This document shows positions 16,547-25,947 of a stretch of 64,000 nt of DNA, in pieces (within the stretch, counting starts at the first letter, position 1; each line of letters opens with the position of its first letter). A program made the translations under genes and the position numbers. This DNA is from JALNZF01 sp964447405 (GTDB lineage Bacteria; Nitrospirota; UBA9217), in the NCBI GenBank assembly GCA_964447405.1, contig CAYUSP010000001.1:186001-250000 (forward strand), in the 5' to 3' direction. The notes below the pieces were generated by a model, which ran no database searches, was not told the DNA's origin, and was given only the letters and a program-made list of their open reading frames with translations.

Positions 16547-19500
16547 ATGCCGAAACGGACAGATATTAAGAAGATCCTTATCATCGGTGCCGGCCCGATT
16601 GTTATCGGCCAGGCATGCGAGTTCGACTATTCAGGGGTGCAGGCCTGCAAGGCGCTTAAGGAAGAGGGGTATGAGGTCGTACTGGTGAATTCCAACCCGG
16701 CAACGATCATGACAGACCCCGAAATGGCGCACCGCACCTATATCGAACCAATCACTGCTGCGGTGGTCGAAAAGATCATCGAGCGAGAGCGTCCGGACGC
16801 CTTGCTGCCTACCATGGGTGGCCAGACTGCTTTGAATACTGCCGTGGTTCTGGCAGAGTCCGGTGTGCTCGAAAAATATCATGTTGAACTCATTGGGGCC
16901 AGATTGCCGGCGATTAAAAAGGCGGAAGACCGGGAACTATTTAAAAAGGCCATGGAAAGTATTGGTCTGGAAGTACCCAATAGCGGATTTGCCACGAGCA
17001 GAGAGCAGGCATACGAAATCCTGGAGCGGGTAGGCTTCCCGGTGATCCTCAGACCATCCTTCACACTGGGAGGGACTGGTGGAGGAATCGCCTACAATCG
17101 GGAGGAATTCACCGACCTGGTCACCCGCGGTCTTGAAGCGAGTCCGGTCCGTCAGATCCTTATCGAGGAATCGGTCGTGGGGTGGAAGGAATTCGAACTT
17201 GAGGTCATGCGGGATACCAAGGATAATGTCGTTATCGTTTGCTCCATCGAAAATCTCGACCCCATGGGTATCCATACCGGCGACAGCATTACCGTGGCAC
17301 CGGCACAGACGCTTTCCGACAAGGAATATCAGATCATGCGCGACGCTTCGCTCAGGATCATCCGTGAGATCGGCGTGGATACGGGAGGATCTAATATCCA
17401 GTTTGGCGTCAATCCGGTTGACGGCAGGATGGTCGTGATTGAGATGAATCCCCGGGTCTCAAGGAGTTCGGCGCTCGCATCCAAAGCGACCGGGTTTGCC
17501 ATTGCGAAGATCGCAGCAAAGCTCGCCGTTGGGTACACGCTTGATGAGATAACCAATGACATCACCAAGGCCACGCCCGCATCATTCGAGCCTACGATAG
17601 ACTATGTGGTCGTGAAGTTTCCGCGGTTCGCATTTGAGAAATTTCCTCAGGCTGATGCCACGCTTACGACGCAGATGAAATCGGTGGGTGAGGCCATGTC
17701 GATTGGCAGGACCTTCAAGGAATCCTTGCAAAAGGCTCTCCGTTCGCTTGAGATCGACCGCTATGGTTTCGAATCACGCCGCGACCGCGATGGCGACCCG
17801 GAGCACGGGATCAGCGATATTCGCACGAAGATCAGCGTTCCGAACTGGGAGCGCATCTGGTACATTGCAGACGGCATGCGGGCGGGAATGACCATTGATG
17901 AAATATTCGGACTGTCGAGGATAGATCCCTGGTTCCTCCACCAGATCAAACAGATTGTGGACATGGAAAAGGAACTTCGCGACCAGGGCAGCCTCGTTCT
18001 GACTGATGCTTCGCCTCGACTTGATCATCCCCTCAGGAGGGCAAAAGAATTCGGTTTTTCTGACCGAAGACTTGCAAGGCTCCTGACAACCACGGAAACG
18101 GCTGTCCGGAAGGCCAGAATGGAACTCGGCATAACGCCCGTCTACAAGACCGTAGATACCTGCGCTGCCGAGTTCGAAGCACATACGCCGTATCTGTACT
18201 CCACCTATGAAAAACCGTTCTATACATTAGAGGGGCCGGGAGCAAGTAGTAAGGGGCAAGGGAAGGCGGAATGTGAGGCAAATCCGACGGCGAACAAGAA
18301 GGTAGTGATCCTGGGGGGCGGGCCGAACAGAATCGGCCAGGGCATCGAGTTCGATTACTGCTGCGTACATGCCGCGTTCGCTCTTAAAGCAGACCACATT
18401 GAAACGATCATGGTAAACTGCAATCCCGAGACAGTGAGCACAGATTACGATACATCCGACCGCCTCTATTTTGAACCCTTGACACTCGAAGATGTTTTAC
18501 ATATTATACAACGTGAGAAGCCAATGGGAGTGATCGTGCAGTTTGGCGGTCAGACCCCTCTCAAACTGGCGGTTCCACTGGAACGCGAAGGTGTCCATAT
18601 CCTCGGAACCTCGCCTGACAGCATCGATCGGGCTGAGGACCGTAAACGGTTCAAGGAACTGCTCGATAAACTCGGATTATTACAGGCGGAAAGCGGTACG
18701 GCGATATCCTGCGACGAGGCGGTTGAAGCTGCGAATCGCATAGGATATCCGGTCATGGTGCGGCCTTCATATGTGCTCGGAGGCAGGGCTATGGAGATCG
18801 TCTACGACGAGGAAAGTGTACGGAACTACATGACCCGCGCTGTAAAGGCCTCACCGGAGCGTCCGGTGCTTGTGGACAAGTATCTCGAGGATGCCATCGA
18901 GATCGATGTGGATGCTATCTCGGACGGGAAAACCGTGGTCGTCGCGGGCATTATGGAGCATATAGAGGAAGCCGGTGTTCACTCCGGCGATTCAGCGTGT
19001 TCGCTTCCACCTTTTTCACTGCCTTCGGATGTCATCCGAGAAATTGACCGCCAGACAAAGCTCCTCGCGTTAGAACTTAATGTTGTCGGGCTAATGAACA
19101 TCCAGTTTGCCGTGAAAGAGGGGCAGATATATGTGCTTGAAGTGAATCCCCGGGCATCGCGGACCGTGCCATTTGTCAGCAAAGCCATTGGAGTGCCTCT
19201 GGCAAAGATTGCCGCCCGGGTAATGGCGGGCAAAACCCTCAAAGAGATCGGTTTTACGAAAGAAGTGGTTACGCGGCATATCGCGGTCAAAGAAGCGGTG
19301 TTTCCTTTTGCCAAGTTCCCGGGTGTGGACACCCTCCTCGGACCGGAAATGAAATCCACCGGCGAGGTCATGGGCATTGACACGGATTTTGGCATGTCCT
19401 TTGCCAAATCGCAGATGGCTGCTGGCAATCCCTTGCCAATATCGGGGAGGGTATTTCTGAGCGTGAAGGACAAGGACAAGGAAGGCCTGATCGAGGTAGC

Positions 19501-19840
19501 ACAAAGCCTGGAAAAAGCGGGATTCTCCATCGTTGCCACACGTGGTACGGCGGAATATTTAAGCAAACAGGGGATCACAGTGGAGACCGTGAACAAGGTT
19601 GCCGAAGGAAGGCCGCATATTGTAGACCAGATAACCGACATGCAGGTCGATTTTGTCATTAATACCGTATCGGGCGCGCAGTCTCAGAATGATTCCTATT
19701 CGATCAGGAGGACGACCCTGGTCAAGGGCATTCCCTACTTCACCACCCTATCCGCTGCTCGGGCAGCGGTGCGCGGCATATCTGCAATTCGAACAAGGCC
19801 TTTGCAGGTCAAGTCCATTCAGGAGTATCATTCATCATGA
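16547..19840 (+). CDS. carB: Carbamoyl-phosphate synthase large subunit, with a linker insertion
   Basis: CarB makes carbamoyl phosphate from bicarbonate, ammonia and two ATP for pyrB. Both ATP-grasp halves are complete (KILIIGAGPIVIGQACEFDYSG near residue 10 and ILGGGPNRIGQGIEFDY near 590), followed by the MGS-type allosteric domain (about 950-1090). At 1097 residues it is slightly long: about 18 extra residues lie between STYE and ECEANP, encoded at 18212-18268, where the E. coli protein runs straight through. AAGGAAGGG precedes the ATG. The stop overlaps the greA start. Confidence 0.97.
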   Translation: MPKRTDIKKILIIGAGPIVIGQACEFDYSGVQACKALKEEGYEVVLVNSNPATIMTDPEMAHRTYIEPITAAVVEKIIERERPDALLPTMGGQTALNTAVVLAESGVLEKYHVELIGARLPAIKKAEDRELFKKAMESIGLEVPNSGFATSREQAYEILERVGFPVILRPSFTLGGTGGGIAYNREEFTDLVTRGLEASPVRQILIEESVVGWKEFELEVMRDTKDNVVIVCSIENLDPMGIHTGDSITVAPAQTLSDKEYQIMRDASLRIIREIGVDTGGSNIQFGVNPVDGRMVVIEMNPRVSRSSALASKATGFAIAKIAAKLAVGYTLDEITNDITKATPASFEPTIDYVVVKFPRFAFEKFPQADATLTTQMKSVGEAMSIGRTFKESLQKALRSLEIDRYGFESRRDRDGDPEHGISDIRTKISVPNWERIWYIADGMRAGMTIDEIFGLSRIDPWFLHQIKQIVDMEKELRDQGSLVLTDASPRLDHPLRRAKEFGFSDRRLARLLTTTETAVRKARMELGITPVYKTVDTCAAEFEAHTPYLYSTYEKPFYTLEGPGASSKGQGKAECEANPTANKKVVILGGGPNRIGQGIEFDYCCVHAAFALKADHIETIMVNCNPETVSTDYDTSDRLYFEPLTLEDVLHIIQREKPMGVIVQFGGQTPLKLAVPLEREGVHILGTSPDSIDRAEDRKRFKELLDKLGLLQAESGTAISCDEAVEAANRIGYPVMVRPSYVLGGRAMEIVYDEESVRNYMTRAVKASPERPVLVDKYLEDAIEIDVDAISDGKTVVVAGIMEHIEEAGVHSGDSACSLPPFSLPSDVIREIDRQTKLLALELNVVGLMNIQFAVKEGQIYVLEVNPRASRTVPFVSKAIGVPLAKIAARVMAGKTLKEIGFTKEVVTRHIAVKEAVFPFAKFPGVDTLLGPEMKSTGEVMGIDTDFGMSFAKSQMAAGNPLPISGRVFLSVKDKDKEGLIEVAQSLEKAGFSIVATRGTAEYLSKQGITVETVNKVAEGRPHIVDQITDMQVDFVINTVSGAQSQNDSYSIRRTTLVKGIPYFTTLSAARAAVRGISAIRTRPLQVKSIQEYHSS
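18212..18268 (+). repeat. In-frame insertion in the carB linker
   Basis: Nineteen codons lie between the conserved STYE and ECEANP motifs, where E. coli CarB has one residue. The inserted DNA is a purine-rich microrepeat (AGCAAGTAGTAAGGGGCAAG) like the spacer near 11127-11160 upstream of pyrB. It encodes a Gly/Ser/Lys-rich loop and does not break the frame. Confidence 0.7.
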
Positions 19841-20319
19841 CGCAGAAAGTACCGATGACCAAAGAAGGCTACGCGAAGCTGAAAAAAGAGCTTGACCACC
19901 TTATAAAGGTTGAACGTCCGAAGAACATCAAGGACATTGAGGAGGCCCGCGCCCATGGTGACCTTTCCGAGAACGCGGAATATCATGCGGCCAAGGAGCG
20001 GCAGGGTCACATTAATTCAAAAAAGAGGGAATTGGAAAATAAGCTGGCTGATGCCCAGATCATCGATCTATCCAAGCTCTCCAATGAAAAGGTCGTGTTC
20101 GGTGCCACGGTTACGCTTGCGGACATGGAATCCGGCAGCACGAAAAAATACACCCTGATAGGGCAGGAGGAAGCTGACCTCAAAAAAGGGAAAATCTCAG
20201 TGCAGTCACCCGTGGGAAAAGCTTTGATCGGGCATAAGGTCGGGGACGTGGTCAAGATCATAACACCGGCTAAGACCGTGGAGTATGAGATTCAGGAGAT
20301 CGAGATTGCCCTCGACTAG
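19837..20319 (+). CDS. greA: Transcription elongation factor GreA
   Basis: GreA rescues backtracked RNA polymerase by stimulating transcript cleavage. The coiled-coil N-terminus (MTKEGYAKLKKELDHL) with the acidic tip DLSENAEYHAAKERQ and the C-terminal FKBP-like domain (VFGATVTL...SPVGKALIGHKVGD) are complete (160 residues). Its ATG overlaps the carB stop. It is embedded in the pyr operon. Confidence 0.97.
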   Translation: MTQKVPMTKEGYAKLKKELDHLIKVERPKNIKDIEEARAHGDLSENAEYHAAKERQGHINSKKRELENKLADAQIIDLSKLSNEKVVFGATVTLADMESGSTKKYTLIGQEEADLKKGKISVQSPVGKALIGHKVGDVVKIITPAKTVEYEIQEIEIALD

Positions 20320-21130
20320 GCTTCACAAGGCGATGATCACGCTTCACAAGCCCATGGGAAGGGGATACCACCGGCTTGTCCTGAAATCACCGGAGATCGC
20401 ACGTCACGCCGTACCCGGCCAGTTTGTGATGCTCAGAGTATCAGAAAATCTGGATCCGTTGCTCGCCCGCCCGTTCGGAATATTCTCACGTTCCTCATCA
20501 TCTTTGGAAATCATTTACCGCGTCGCGGGGAAAGGCACCTCCCTTCTCACGCGTATGGAGAGCGGTCACGCATTGAGCCTTCTGGGTCCGATCGGCAGCG
20601 GCTTTCCTGTTCCAGCAAAGCAAACAATCCCTCTCCTCGTTTCAGGTGGAAGCGGGTTCCCTCCACTTCACTTTCTGTTGCTGCAAAACGAAGAGCCGGC
20701 GCATTTATTCGTTGGAGCTAGGAACAGCGAATGTCTTCCTCCAGCGAGTGTGCTGAAAAGCTTCCGGGCCCTTACGGAAAAGGTTCATATTGCCACGGAT
20801 GATGGCAGCGCGGGCCAAAAAGGAGTCGCTACGGATCTGCTGAAGGATTATCTGTCGGGCAGGGAACTGTCCTCTACTCCTGTAGTGTATGCCTGCGGCC
20901 CCCACGCCATGATGGCGTCTGCTTCTGCAATAGCTTCCGCATTCGGGATTACTTGTTATGTATCCGTTGAAGAGCGCATGGCATGCGGACTTGGAGTGTG
21001 CATGGGTTGTTCCATTCCCATGAAATCGGGAGGATATAAACGAGCGTGCAAGGATGGGCCCGTGTTTGATTCAACTATCGTCAATTGGAGCGAGGGGGTT
21101 TTATTGCCTGTGCCCCAGATGAAGCGATGA
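20306..21130 (+). CDS. pyrK: Dihydroorotate dehydrogenase electron-transfer subunit
   Basis: PyrK carries FAD and a 2Fe-2S cluster and passes electrons from class 1B PyrD to NAD+. The flavin motif LLARPFGIFS, the GGSGFPPLHFLL nucleotide loop and the four cluster cysteines (C-x4-C-x2-C in MACGLGVCMGC, then KRACKDGPVF) are present. The usual GGGxGxAPL reads SGGSGFPPL here. The start is uncertain: TTG 20306 has AGGAG seven bases upstream and gives 274 residues; ATG 20333 is an alternative; ATG 20285 would overlap greA more deeply. The stop overlaps the pyrD start. Confidence 0.9.
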   Translation: MPSTRLHKAMITLHKPMGRGYHRLVLKSPEIARHAVPGQFVMLRVSENLDPLLARPFGIFSRSSSSLEIIYRVAGKGTSLLTRMESGHALSLLGPIGSGFPVPAKQTIPLLVSGGSGFPPLHFLLLQNEEPAHLFVGARNSECLPPASVLKSFRALTEKVHIATDDGSAGQKGVATDLLKDYLSGRELSSTPVVYACGPHAMMASASAIASAFGITCYVSVEERMACGLGVCMGCSIPMKSGGYKRACKDGPVFDSTIVNWSEGVLLPVPQMKR

Positions 21131-22113
21131 GCAAAACAGCAATACGAAGTGCGCAATTGAAAGGAGCCAAGATCGACAAACGTTGCGCCCTTGGTGCACA
21201 ACCGGATCTTTCGATCAATTTCGCCGGAATAAGATTGAAAAATCCCATTCTGACCGCATCAGGTACCTTCGGCTACGGAGATGAGTTATCGGATTTTGTA
21301 GACTTGAACAAGCTTGGAGGCGTGATCGTGAAGGGCATTTCCCTCAATCCGATGAAAGGAAATCCTCCTCCTAGAATATGGGAAACACCGTCAGGCATGC
21401 TGAATGCGATCGGCCTCGAAAATCCTGGTGTTGATGTATTTCTCAGGGACAAACTGCCCTATCTCAGGAACTTTGACACTGCGATCATCGTCAATGTGTT
21501 CGGGTACAGCATTGAAGATTATGTCAGCGTTGCTGAGCGCCTTGACAGGGTTCCCGGAATCGCCGGTCTTGAAGTAAATATCTCCTGTCCGAATGTAAAG
21601 GCGGGAGGCATCGTATTTGGAACAAACATCCAGGCAGCTTTCGGTCTTCTGTCGGCTGTGCGAAAAGCGACTACGCTGCCGATCATCGCTAAACTTTCGC
21701 CCAATGTGACGGATATTACCGAGTTCGCGCATGCAGCGGAAGATGCAGGTTGTGACGGTCTGTCTCTGATCAATACGCTCCTGGGAATGGCAATCGACGT
21801 CCGATGCAGAAAGCCGCGTCTCGCCAATTGCACGGGAGGTCTTTCCGGGCCTGCTATCAGGCCGGTTGCCATACGCATGGTATGGCAGGCAGCGAAGGCT
21901 GTCAAGCTGCCGATCATAGGAATGGGAGGTATCGTGACGGGAGAAGATGCACTGGAGTTCTTACTTGCCGGAGCATCGGCTGTTGCAGTGGGTACGGCAA
22001 ACTTCATTGATCCCCGGGCTACGCTTAGTGTGCTCGATGGATTGACATCTTTTCTGCAGGAGCAGGGCATCGGAGATATCAAGGACGTCATAGGGAAGGT
22101 AAACGTCGCGTGA
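21127..22113 (+). CDS. pyrD: Dihydroorotate dehydrogenase class 1B, catalytic subunit
   Basis: FMN enzyme oxidising dihydroorotate to orotate. The active-site cysteine lies in NISCPNVKAGG, which marks the NAD-linked 1B class and agrees with the adjacent pyrK. Also present are ASGTFGYGDEL, NAIGLENPGVD, LSGPAIRPVAIRMV and IGMGGIVTGEDALEFLLAGA. ATG 21127 overlaps the pyrK stop (ATGA) and gives 328 residues; the longer GTG-type start would lie inside pyrK. Its own stop overlaps the GTG start of the kinase gene. Confidence 0.95.
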   Translation: MSKTAIRSAQLKGAKIDKRCALGAQPDLSINFAGIRLKNPILTASGTFGYGDELSDFVDLNKLGGVIVKGISLNPMKGNPPPRIWETPSGMLNAIGLENPGVDVFLRDKLPYLRNFDTAIIVNVFGYSIEDYVSVAERLDRVPGIAGLEVNISCPNVKAGGIVFGTNIQAAFGLLSAVRKATTLPIIAKLSPNVTDITEFAHAAEDAGCDGLSLINTLLGMAIDVRCRKPRLANCTGGLSGPAIRPVAIRMVWQAAKAVKLPIIGMGGIVTGEDALEFLLAGASAVAVGTANFIDPRATLSVLDGLTSFLQEQGIGDIKDVIGKVNVA

Positions 22114-23588
22114 GACTGGTAACCAGCCTCAAGAGCAAAATTATTATCGCTATTTCGGCGATCCTGGCAGTGACCATAGGACTCGGCACCTGGATCAATA
22201 TCGGCTACCAGCGAGCACAGATGGAGGACGCGCTTGAAGATAATGTCCTCATCATATCCAATACTATTGAACACAGCCTATCGAACGCGATGCTCCAGGG
22301 AAAAAGCAAGGAAGTACAGAATATACTGGAGGCGGTCGGTGGATACCATAACATCAAGGAAGTCAAAATATTCAGTCCGAACGGCGTAATTCTTAAGGCT
22401 TCCAAACGCTGGTTGATCGGAAGAAAAGTGGACGCATCAACGCAGAAATGGTTCCTCGCTGACAAGTTCAAAAAACCGATCAAACGGCGGGAAGAGGGAA
22501 TCTTCTCGGTATTGTTTCCAATCGAAAATGACGCCCGCTGTCACCATTGTCACGGAACGACAGTAAAGTTGAACGGCATCCTTGCTGTCGATGTCTCCAT
22601 GGAGCTTTTGCAGGCCAAGGTGGGTGAACTCAGCAAGACGATGTTCCTTTGGGCTTTTGGCGTTACCGCCATTCTCGCTGTATCCTTGTCCTTGTTCCTG
22701 ACGTTTCTTGTTTCCAATCCGATCCAGGAGCTTATTGCCACCATGGAACGCGCCGAGCGCGGACTTGAAGCGAGAGTGGAGGTAAAAACGTACGACGATA
22801 TCGGAAGGCTCGGAGAGGCCTTCAACTCGCTCCTGACCAAGCTTGAGCGGGCGAGACGCCGCGTGGAGCGATACCATTATGAACAAATGAAGCGGGCCGA
22901 CCGTCTTGCCTCCATTGGCGAAATGGCCGCCGGCATAGCGCATGAAATAAAAAATCCACTTGCTGGTATTGCCGGTGTCATTCAAGTGCTGAAAAAGGAC
23001 CAGTCAGTCGGCGACCCGAAGCGCATTGTTCTCGATGAAGTGCTTTCCCAGGTTGATCGAATGGATAAGGCGGTCAGGAATTTGCTGTCATTTGCCCGGC
23101 CGCCTGAGCCTAAGATGACGCTCGTTGATATCAATGAATTGACGGGAAAACTCCTGGATTTTCTTGCGCCGCAATTCGCCAAGAACTCCATCGTTGCAGA
23201 AAGGAAATTGGCTCCCGGCCTGCCCTGGCTTACTCTGGACCCCGACCTTATGCAGCAGGCTCTGATCAATATTGCACTCAATGCGATCCAGGCCATGCCG
23301 GATGGAGGAAAATTTCTCGTGGAAACGCGCGCAGTCAAACCGAGTGGGGATAATCCGGGATTAGTGACGATCGAATTCACGGACACGGGGAAAGGTATCA
23401 TTGCCGAAAATCTCAGCCGAATATTCAATCCCTTTTTTACGACTCGGCAGCAAGGCACAGGACTGGGCCTGTCGATAACGCAGAGGATCATTGAACAGCA
23501 CGGCGGTGACATAAACGTCATCAGTACGCCGGGGAAAGGCACGATATTCAATATATCGCTGCCGTATCCTCAGGGCGTAACCGTGTAA
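22110..23588 (+). CDS. Sensor histidine kinase with a periplasmic CXXCH motif
   Basis: A 492-residue kinase: membrane segment about 10-30, periplasmic single-Cache-like domain 31-177, second membrane segment about 178-200, HAMP (201-254), HisKA with H278 in AAGIAHEIKNP, and a full HATPase (NIALNAIQAMPDGG, DTGKGI, GTGLGL). The sensor domain holds C144-H-H-C147-H148, a c-type haem attachment motif, near its C-terminal end. The GTG start overlaps the pyrD stop (GTGA), so it is translationally coupled to the pyr operon. The NtrC-type regulator starts 14 bases downstream and is the obvious partner. Confidence 0.93.
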   Translation: MRLVTSLKSKIIIAISAILAVTIGLGTWINIGYQRAQMEDALEDNVLIISNTIEHSLSNAMLQGKSKEVQNILEAVGGYHNIKEVKIFSPNGVILKASKRWLIGRKVDASTQKWFLADKFKKPIKRREEGIFSVLFPIENDARCHHCHGTTVKLNGILAVDVSMELLQAKVGELSKTMFLWAFGVTAILAVSLSLFLTFLVSNPIQELIATMERAERGLEARVEVKTYDDIGRLGEAFNSLLTKLERARRRVERYHYEQMKRADRLASIGEMAAGIAHEIKNPLAGIAGVIQVLKKDQSVGDPKRIVLDEVLSQVDRMDKAVRNLLSFARPPEPKMTLVDINELTGKLLDFLAPQFAKNSIVAERKLAPGLPWLTLDPDLMQQALINIALNAIQAMPDGGKFLVETRAVKPSGDNPGLVTIEFTDTGKGIIAENLSRIFNPFFTTRQQGTGLGLSITQRIIEQHGGDINVISTPGKGTIFNISLPYPQGVTV

Positions 23589-23602
23589 GAGGAGCATACT
23601 CC

Positions 23603-24985
23603 ATGACACAACGCATACTGGTTATCGATGATGAAAAATTGATCCGCTGGACGCTGGAACAGCACCTGGTCAAAGAAGGGTATGATGTGGTTACCGTCGA
23701 TTCAGCTGAAAAAGGCCTCGCACTGATAAACGAGGACCCCCCTGATTTGATTCTCCTGGACAACAGGCTGCCCGACATGACGGGGTTGGAACTGCTCGAG
23801 AAGATCAAGGTCCAAGAACACGGGCTTATGGTGATTATGATCACTGCATACGGAATGGTTGAGACCGCAGTCAAGGCCATGAAGTACGGCGCATATGATT
23901 ATATCAGCAAACCGTTCAATCTTGAGGAAATCACCTTCGTTATCAAGAAGGCTCTGGAGACAGGGTCACTCCGGACCCAGATCAAGCAGCTTCGGCAGGA
24001 GTTCACCGGCAAGGTTGACACCATCACCGGAGAGTGCGATGAAATGGTGAAGGTGAAAAACCATATCCTGAAGATTGCCAAGAGCGATGCCACCACGGTG
24101 CTGATCCAGGGCGAAAGCGGGACAGGCAAAGAATTGGTTGCCAAAGCACTCCATTACAGCAGCGCACGGGCCGATAAGCCGTTCATGGCCATTAATTGCG
24201 CAGCTCTACCGGTAACGCTGCTCGAGACGGAGCTGATGGGTCATGAAAAGGGAGCTTTCACAGACGCAAAAGCCACAAAAAAAGGATTATTCGAACTGGC
24301 TGATGGAGGTACGGTATTTCTCGATGAGATCGGGGACATGCACATGAGCATGCAGGCAAAACTGCTGCGGCTTTTGGAGGAAAAAACCTTTAAAAGGGTC
24401 GGAGGAGTTAAGGATATTAAAGTTGATGTGAGAGTGGTATCCGCGACAAATCAGGAACTCACTAAGGCCATGGCCGAGGGTAATTTCAGGAAGGACCTGT
24501 ACTATCGGCTTCAGGTGGTGCCTATCCACCTTCCACCTCTCAGGGAGCGGGGGCGCGATGTTCTCATCCTTGCACAGCAATTCATTGATTATTTTAACCA
24601 GGAATGCCACAAAAATGTACGCGGTTTGTCAAAAGAAGTCGAGCAAATACTCCTGGACTACGCCTGGCCCGGCAATGTTCGGGAACTGAAGAACGTTATT
24701 GAACGTTCAATGATCCTCGAGGTTGAAAATGAAATCGTTAGTGAGCATCTGTCGCAGGATCTATTGGAGTCTCTACCATCGACAACCGGAGGCACTGCCG
24801 GACCTACGGTATCCCTGGACGGTTTGGTGATCCCTGACAGCGGGCTTGCCTTAGAAGATGTTGAGCATGCGCTAGTCAAGAAGGCGATCGAAATGGCTGG
24901 CGGGAATCAGACGCGCGCGGCGCAGCTGCTGAAAATGCCGCGTGATGCGTTCCGCAGGAGAATGAAGCGATTTGGAATACTATAA
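23603..24985 (+). CDS. NtrC-family sigma54-dependent response regulator
   Basis: A 460-residue activator: receiver (D9-D10, phospho-acceptor D53), AAA+ domain with Walker A GESGTGKE and Walker B FLDEIG, and a C-terminal Fis-type helix-turn-helix (GGNQTRAAQLLKMPRDAFRRR). The sigma54-contact loop reads G217-A-F-T-D221-A rather than the usual GAFTGA. GAGGAG precedes the ATG. It is paired with the haem-motif kinase upstream. Sigma54-type sites in this window (33498-33513 and 49067-49082) are possible targets, but no direct link is visible. Confidence 0.94.
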   Translation: MTQRILVIDDEKLIRWTLEQHLVKEGYDVVTVDSAEKGLALINEDPPDLILLDNRLPDMTGLELLEKIKVQEHGLMVIMITAYGMVETAVKAMKYGAYDYISKPFNLEEITFVIKKALETGSLRTQIKQLRQEFTGKVDTITGECDEMVKVKNHILKIAKSDATTVLIQGESGTGKELVAKALHYSSARADKPFMAINCAALPVTLLETELMGHEKGAFTDAKATKKGLFELADGGTVFLDEIGDMHMSMQAKLLRLLEEKTFKRVGGVKDIKVDVRVVSATNQELTKAMAEGNFRKDLYYRLQVVPIHLPPLRERGRDVLILAQQFIDYFNQECHKNVRGLSKEVEQILLDYAWPGNVRELKNVIERSMILEVENEIVSEHLSQDLLESLPSTTGGTAGPTVSLDGLVIPDSGLALEDVEHALVKKAIEMAGGNQTRAAQLLKMPRDAFRRRMKRFGIL

Positions 24986-25127
24986 GTTAAACATGAGTAC
25001 ATTTTGACTACAAAGTTGGATAATTAAAATACATCTTCAAAAGGTGCTGTGGAAAGGGTGGGTACGACATCGTATCTGCTCATTGCATGAATAAGGACGG
25101 GAATGCTGAGAAAAGATCAAGTGCTGG

Positions 25128-25892
25128 TTAGTTGAGGTCGGGATGGCATCGTTTGCAATCTTGGATGGGGAAGGCAACTTTGAGATGGCAAACCCCGCAG
25201 AAAAGACCATCGTTGATTAAGTCCATACGGAAATGCTTCGTGCCTTTTTTTTTGATATTGAAAATGTCAGGATGGCAATCGGCACAGTCAAGCCACTCGG
25301 TGTGTTTTTGATGAGGGAAAATTGCTTTCGTTTTAACCAGGTTCCATTCCGGCTCTAGCCGTAAGGTTTTATCAAAAGGGATTGGTTCGAAATTTTCTGT
25401 GTAAAGGCTTTGTCTGGGTTTGATCTGCTTATTCCGAAGTGCCTTGACCCAGTTTACCTGATCACCATAGTGAGCTTTCGGCAATCCTTTTAACTCGGAG
25501 AACCTGACGTCTGTTGAGGTAATGTTGCCGGTATGGCAAATGCTGCAAGTACCCTCGGATACGCCGAAGGTTATTTTATCATTATGGCATGCTCCGCAGT
25601 ACTCGCCCCGCTTAATCTTTTCCTCGGTGATATCGGTCGCGTTCGCCTTCATGGCAAAATTCAACTCAAAATGGCATACGCGACAGGTGTAATGACGCCG
25701 GTGGAGCCAGTGTGAAAAGTTCACCGGTGGATGTGTGCTGCTGTGGGTCAGTCTACTGATTAAAACATTTCCAAATTGCGGCGGTGGCGGAAGCTTTGGC
25801 AGATTAAACACAGTGTCAAACGGGCTTTCAGCCGTTGCGTTAAACGGGATGCATGCCAGCAAAAAATAAAAAACAAGAACAAGAACCCTCAT
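25128..25892 (-). CDS. Periplasmic hexahaem cytochrome, two c7-like trihaem units
   Basis: A 254-residue exported protein (signal peptide MRVLVLVFYFLLACIPFNATA) with six CXXCH motifs: CRVCH, CGACH, CSICH, then CADCH, CGVCH, CKRCH. Each group of three follows the trihaem c7-type pattern with upstream His residues as distal ligands (NFSHWLHRRHY, IFPHQKHTEW). It is a clear paralogue of the gene at 25948-26733, sharing PPQFGNV/RPEEFGNV, FSHWLHR/FKHWVHR and the C-terminal KVAFP block. ATG 25892 is chosen over an in-frame TTG at 25913. It is the last gene of the cluster and probably an electron carrier. Confidence 0.9.
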   Translation of the reverse strand: MRVLVLVFYFLLACIPFNATAESPFDTVFNLPKLPPPPQFGNVLISRLTHSSTHPPVNFSHWLHRRHYTCRVCHFELNFAMKANATDITEEKIKRGEYCGACHNDKITFGVSEGTCSICHTGNITSTDVRFSELKGLPKAHYGDQVNWVKALRNKQIKPRQSLYTENFEPIPFDKTLRLEPEWNLVKTKAIFPHQKHTEWLDCADCHPDIFNIKKKGTKHFRMDLINDGLFCGVCHLKVAFPIQDCKRCHPDLN

Positions 25893-25947
25893 AGGGATAG
25901 CATCGCCAACCAATATCGTACAATGACATGCAGAAATGTCATATTCA

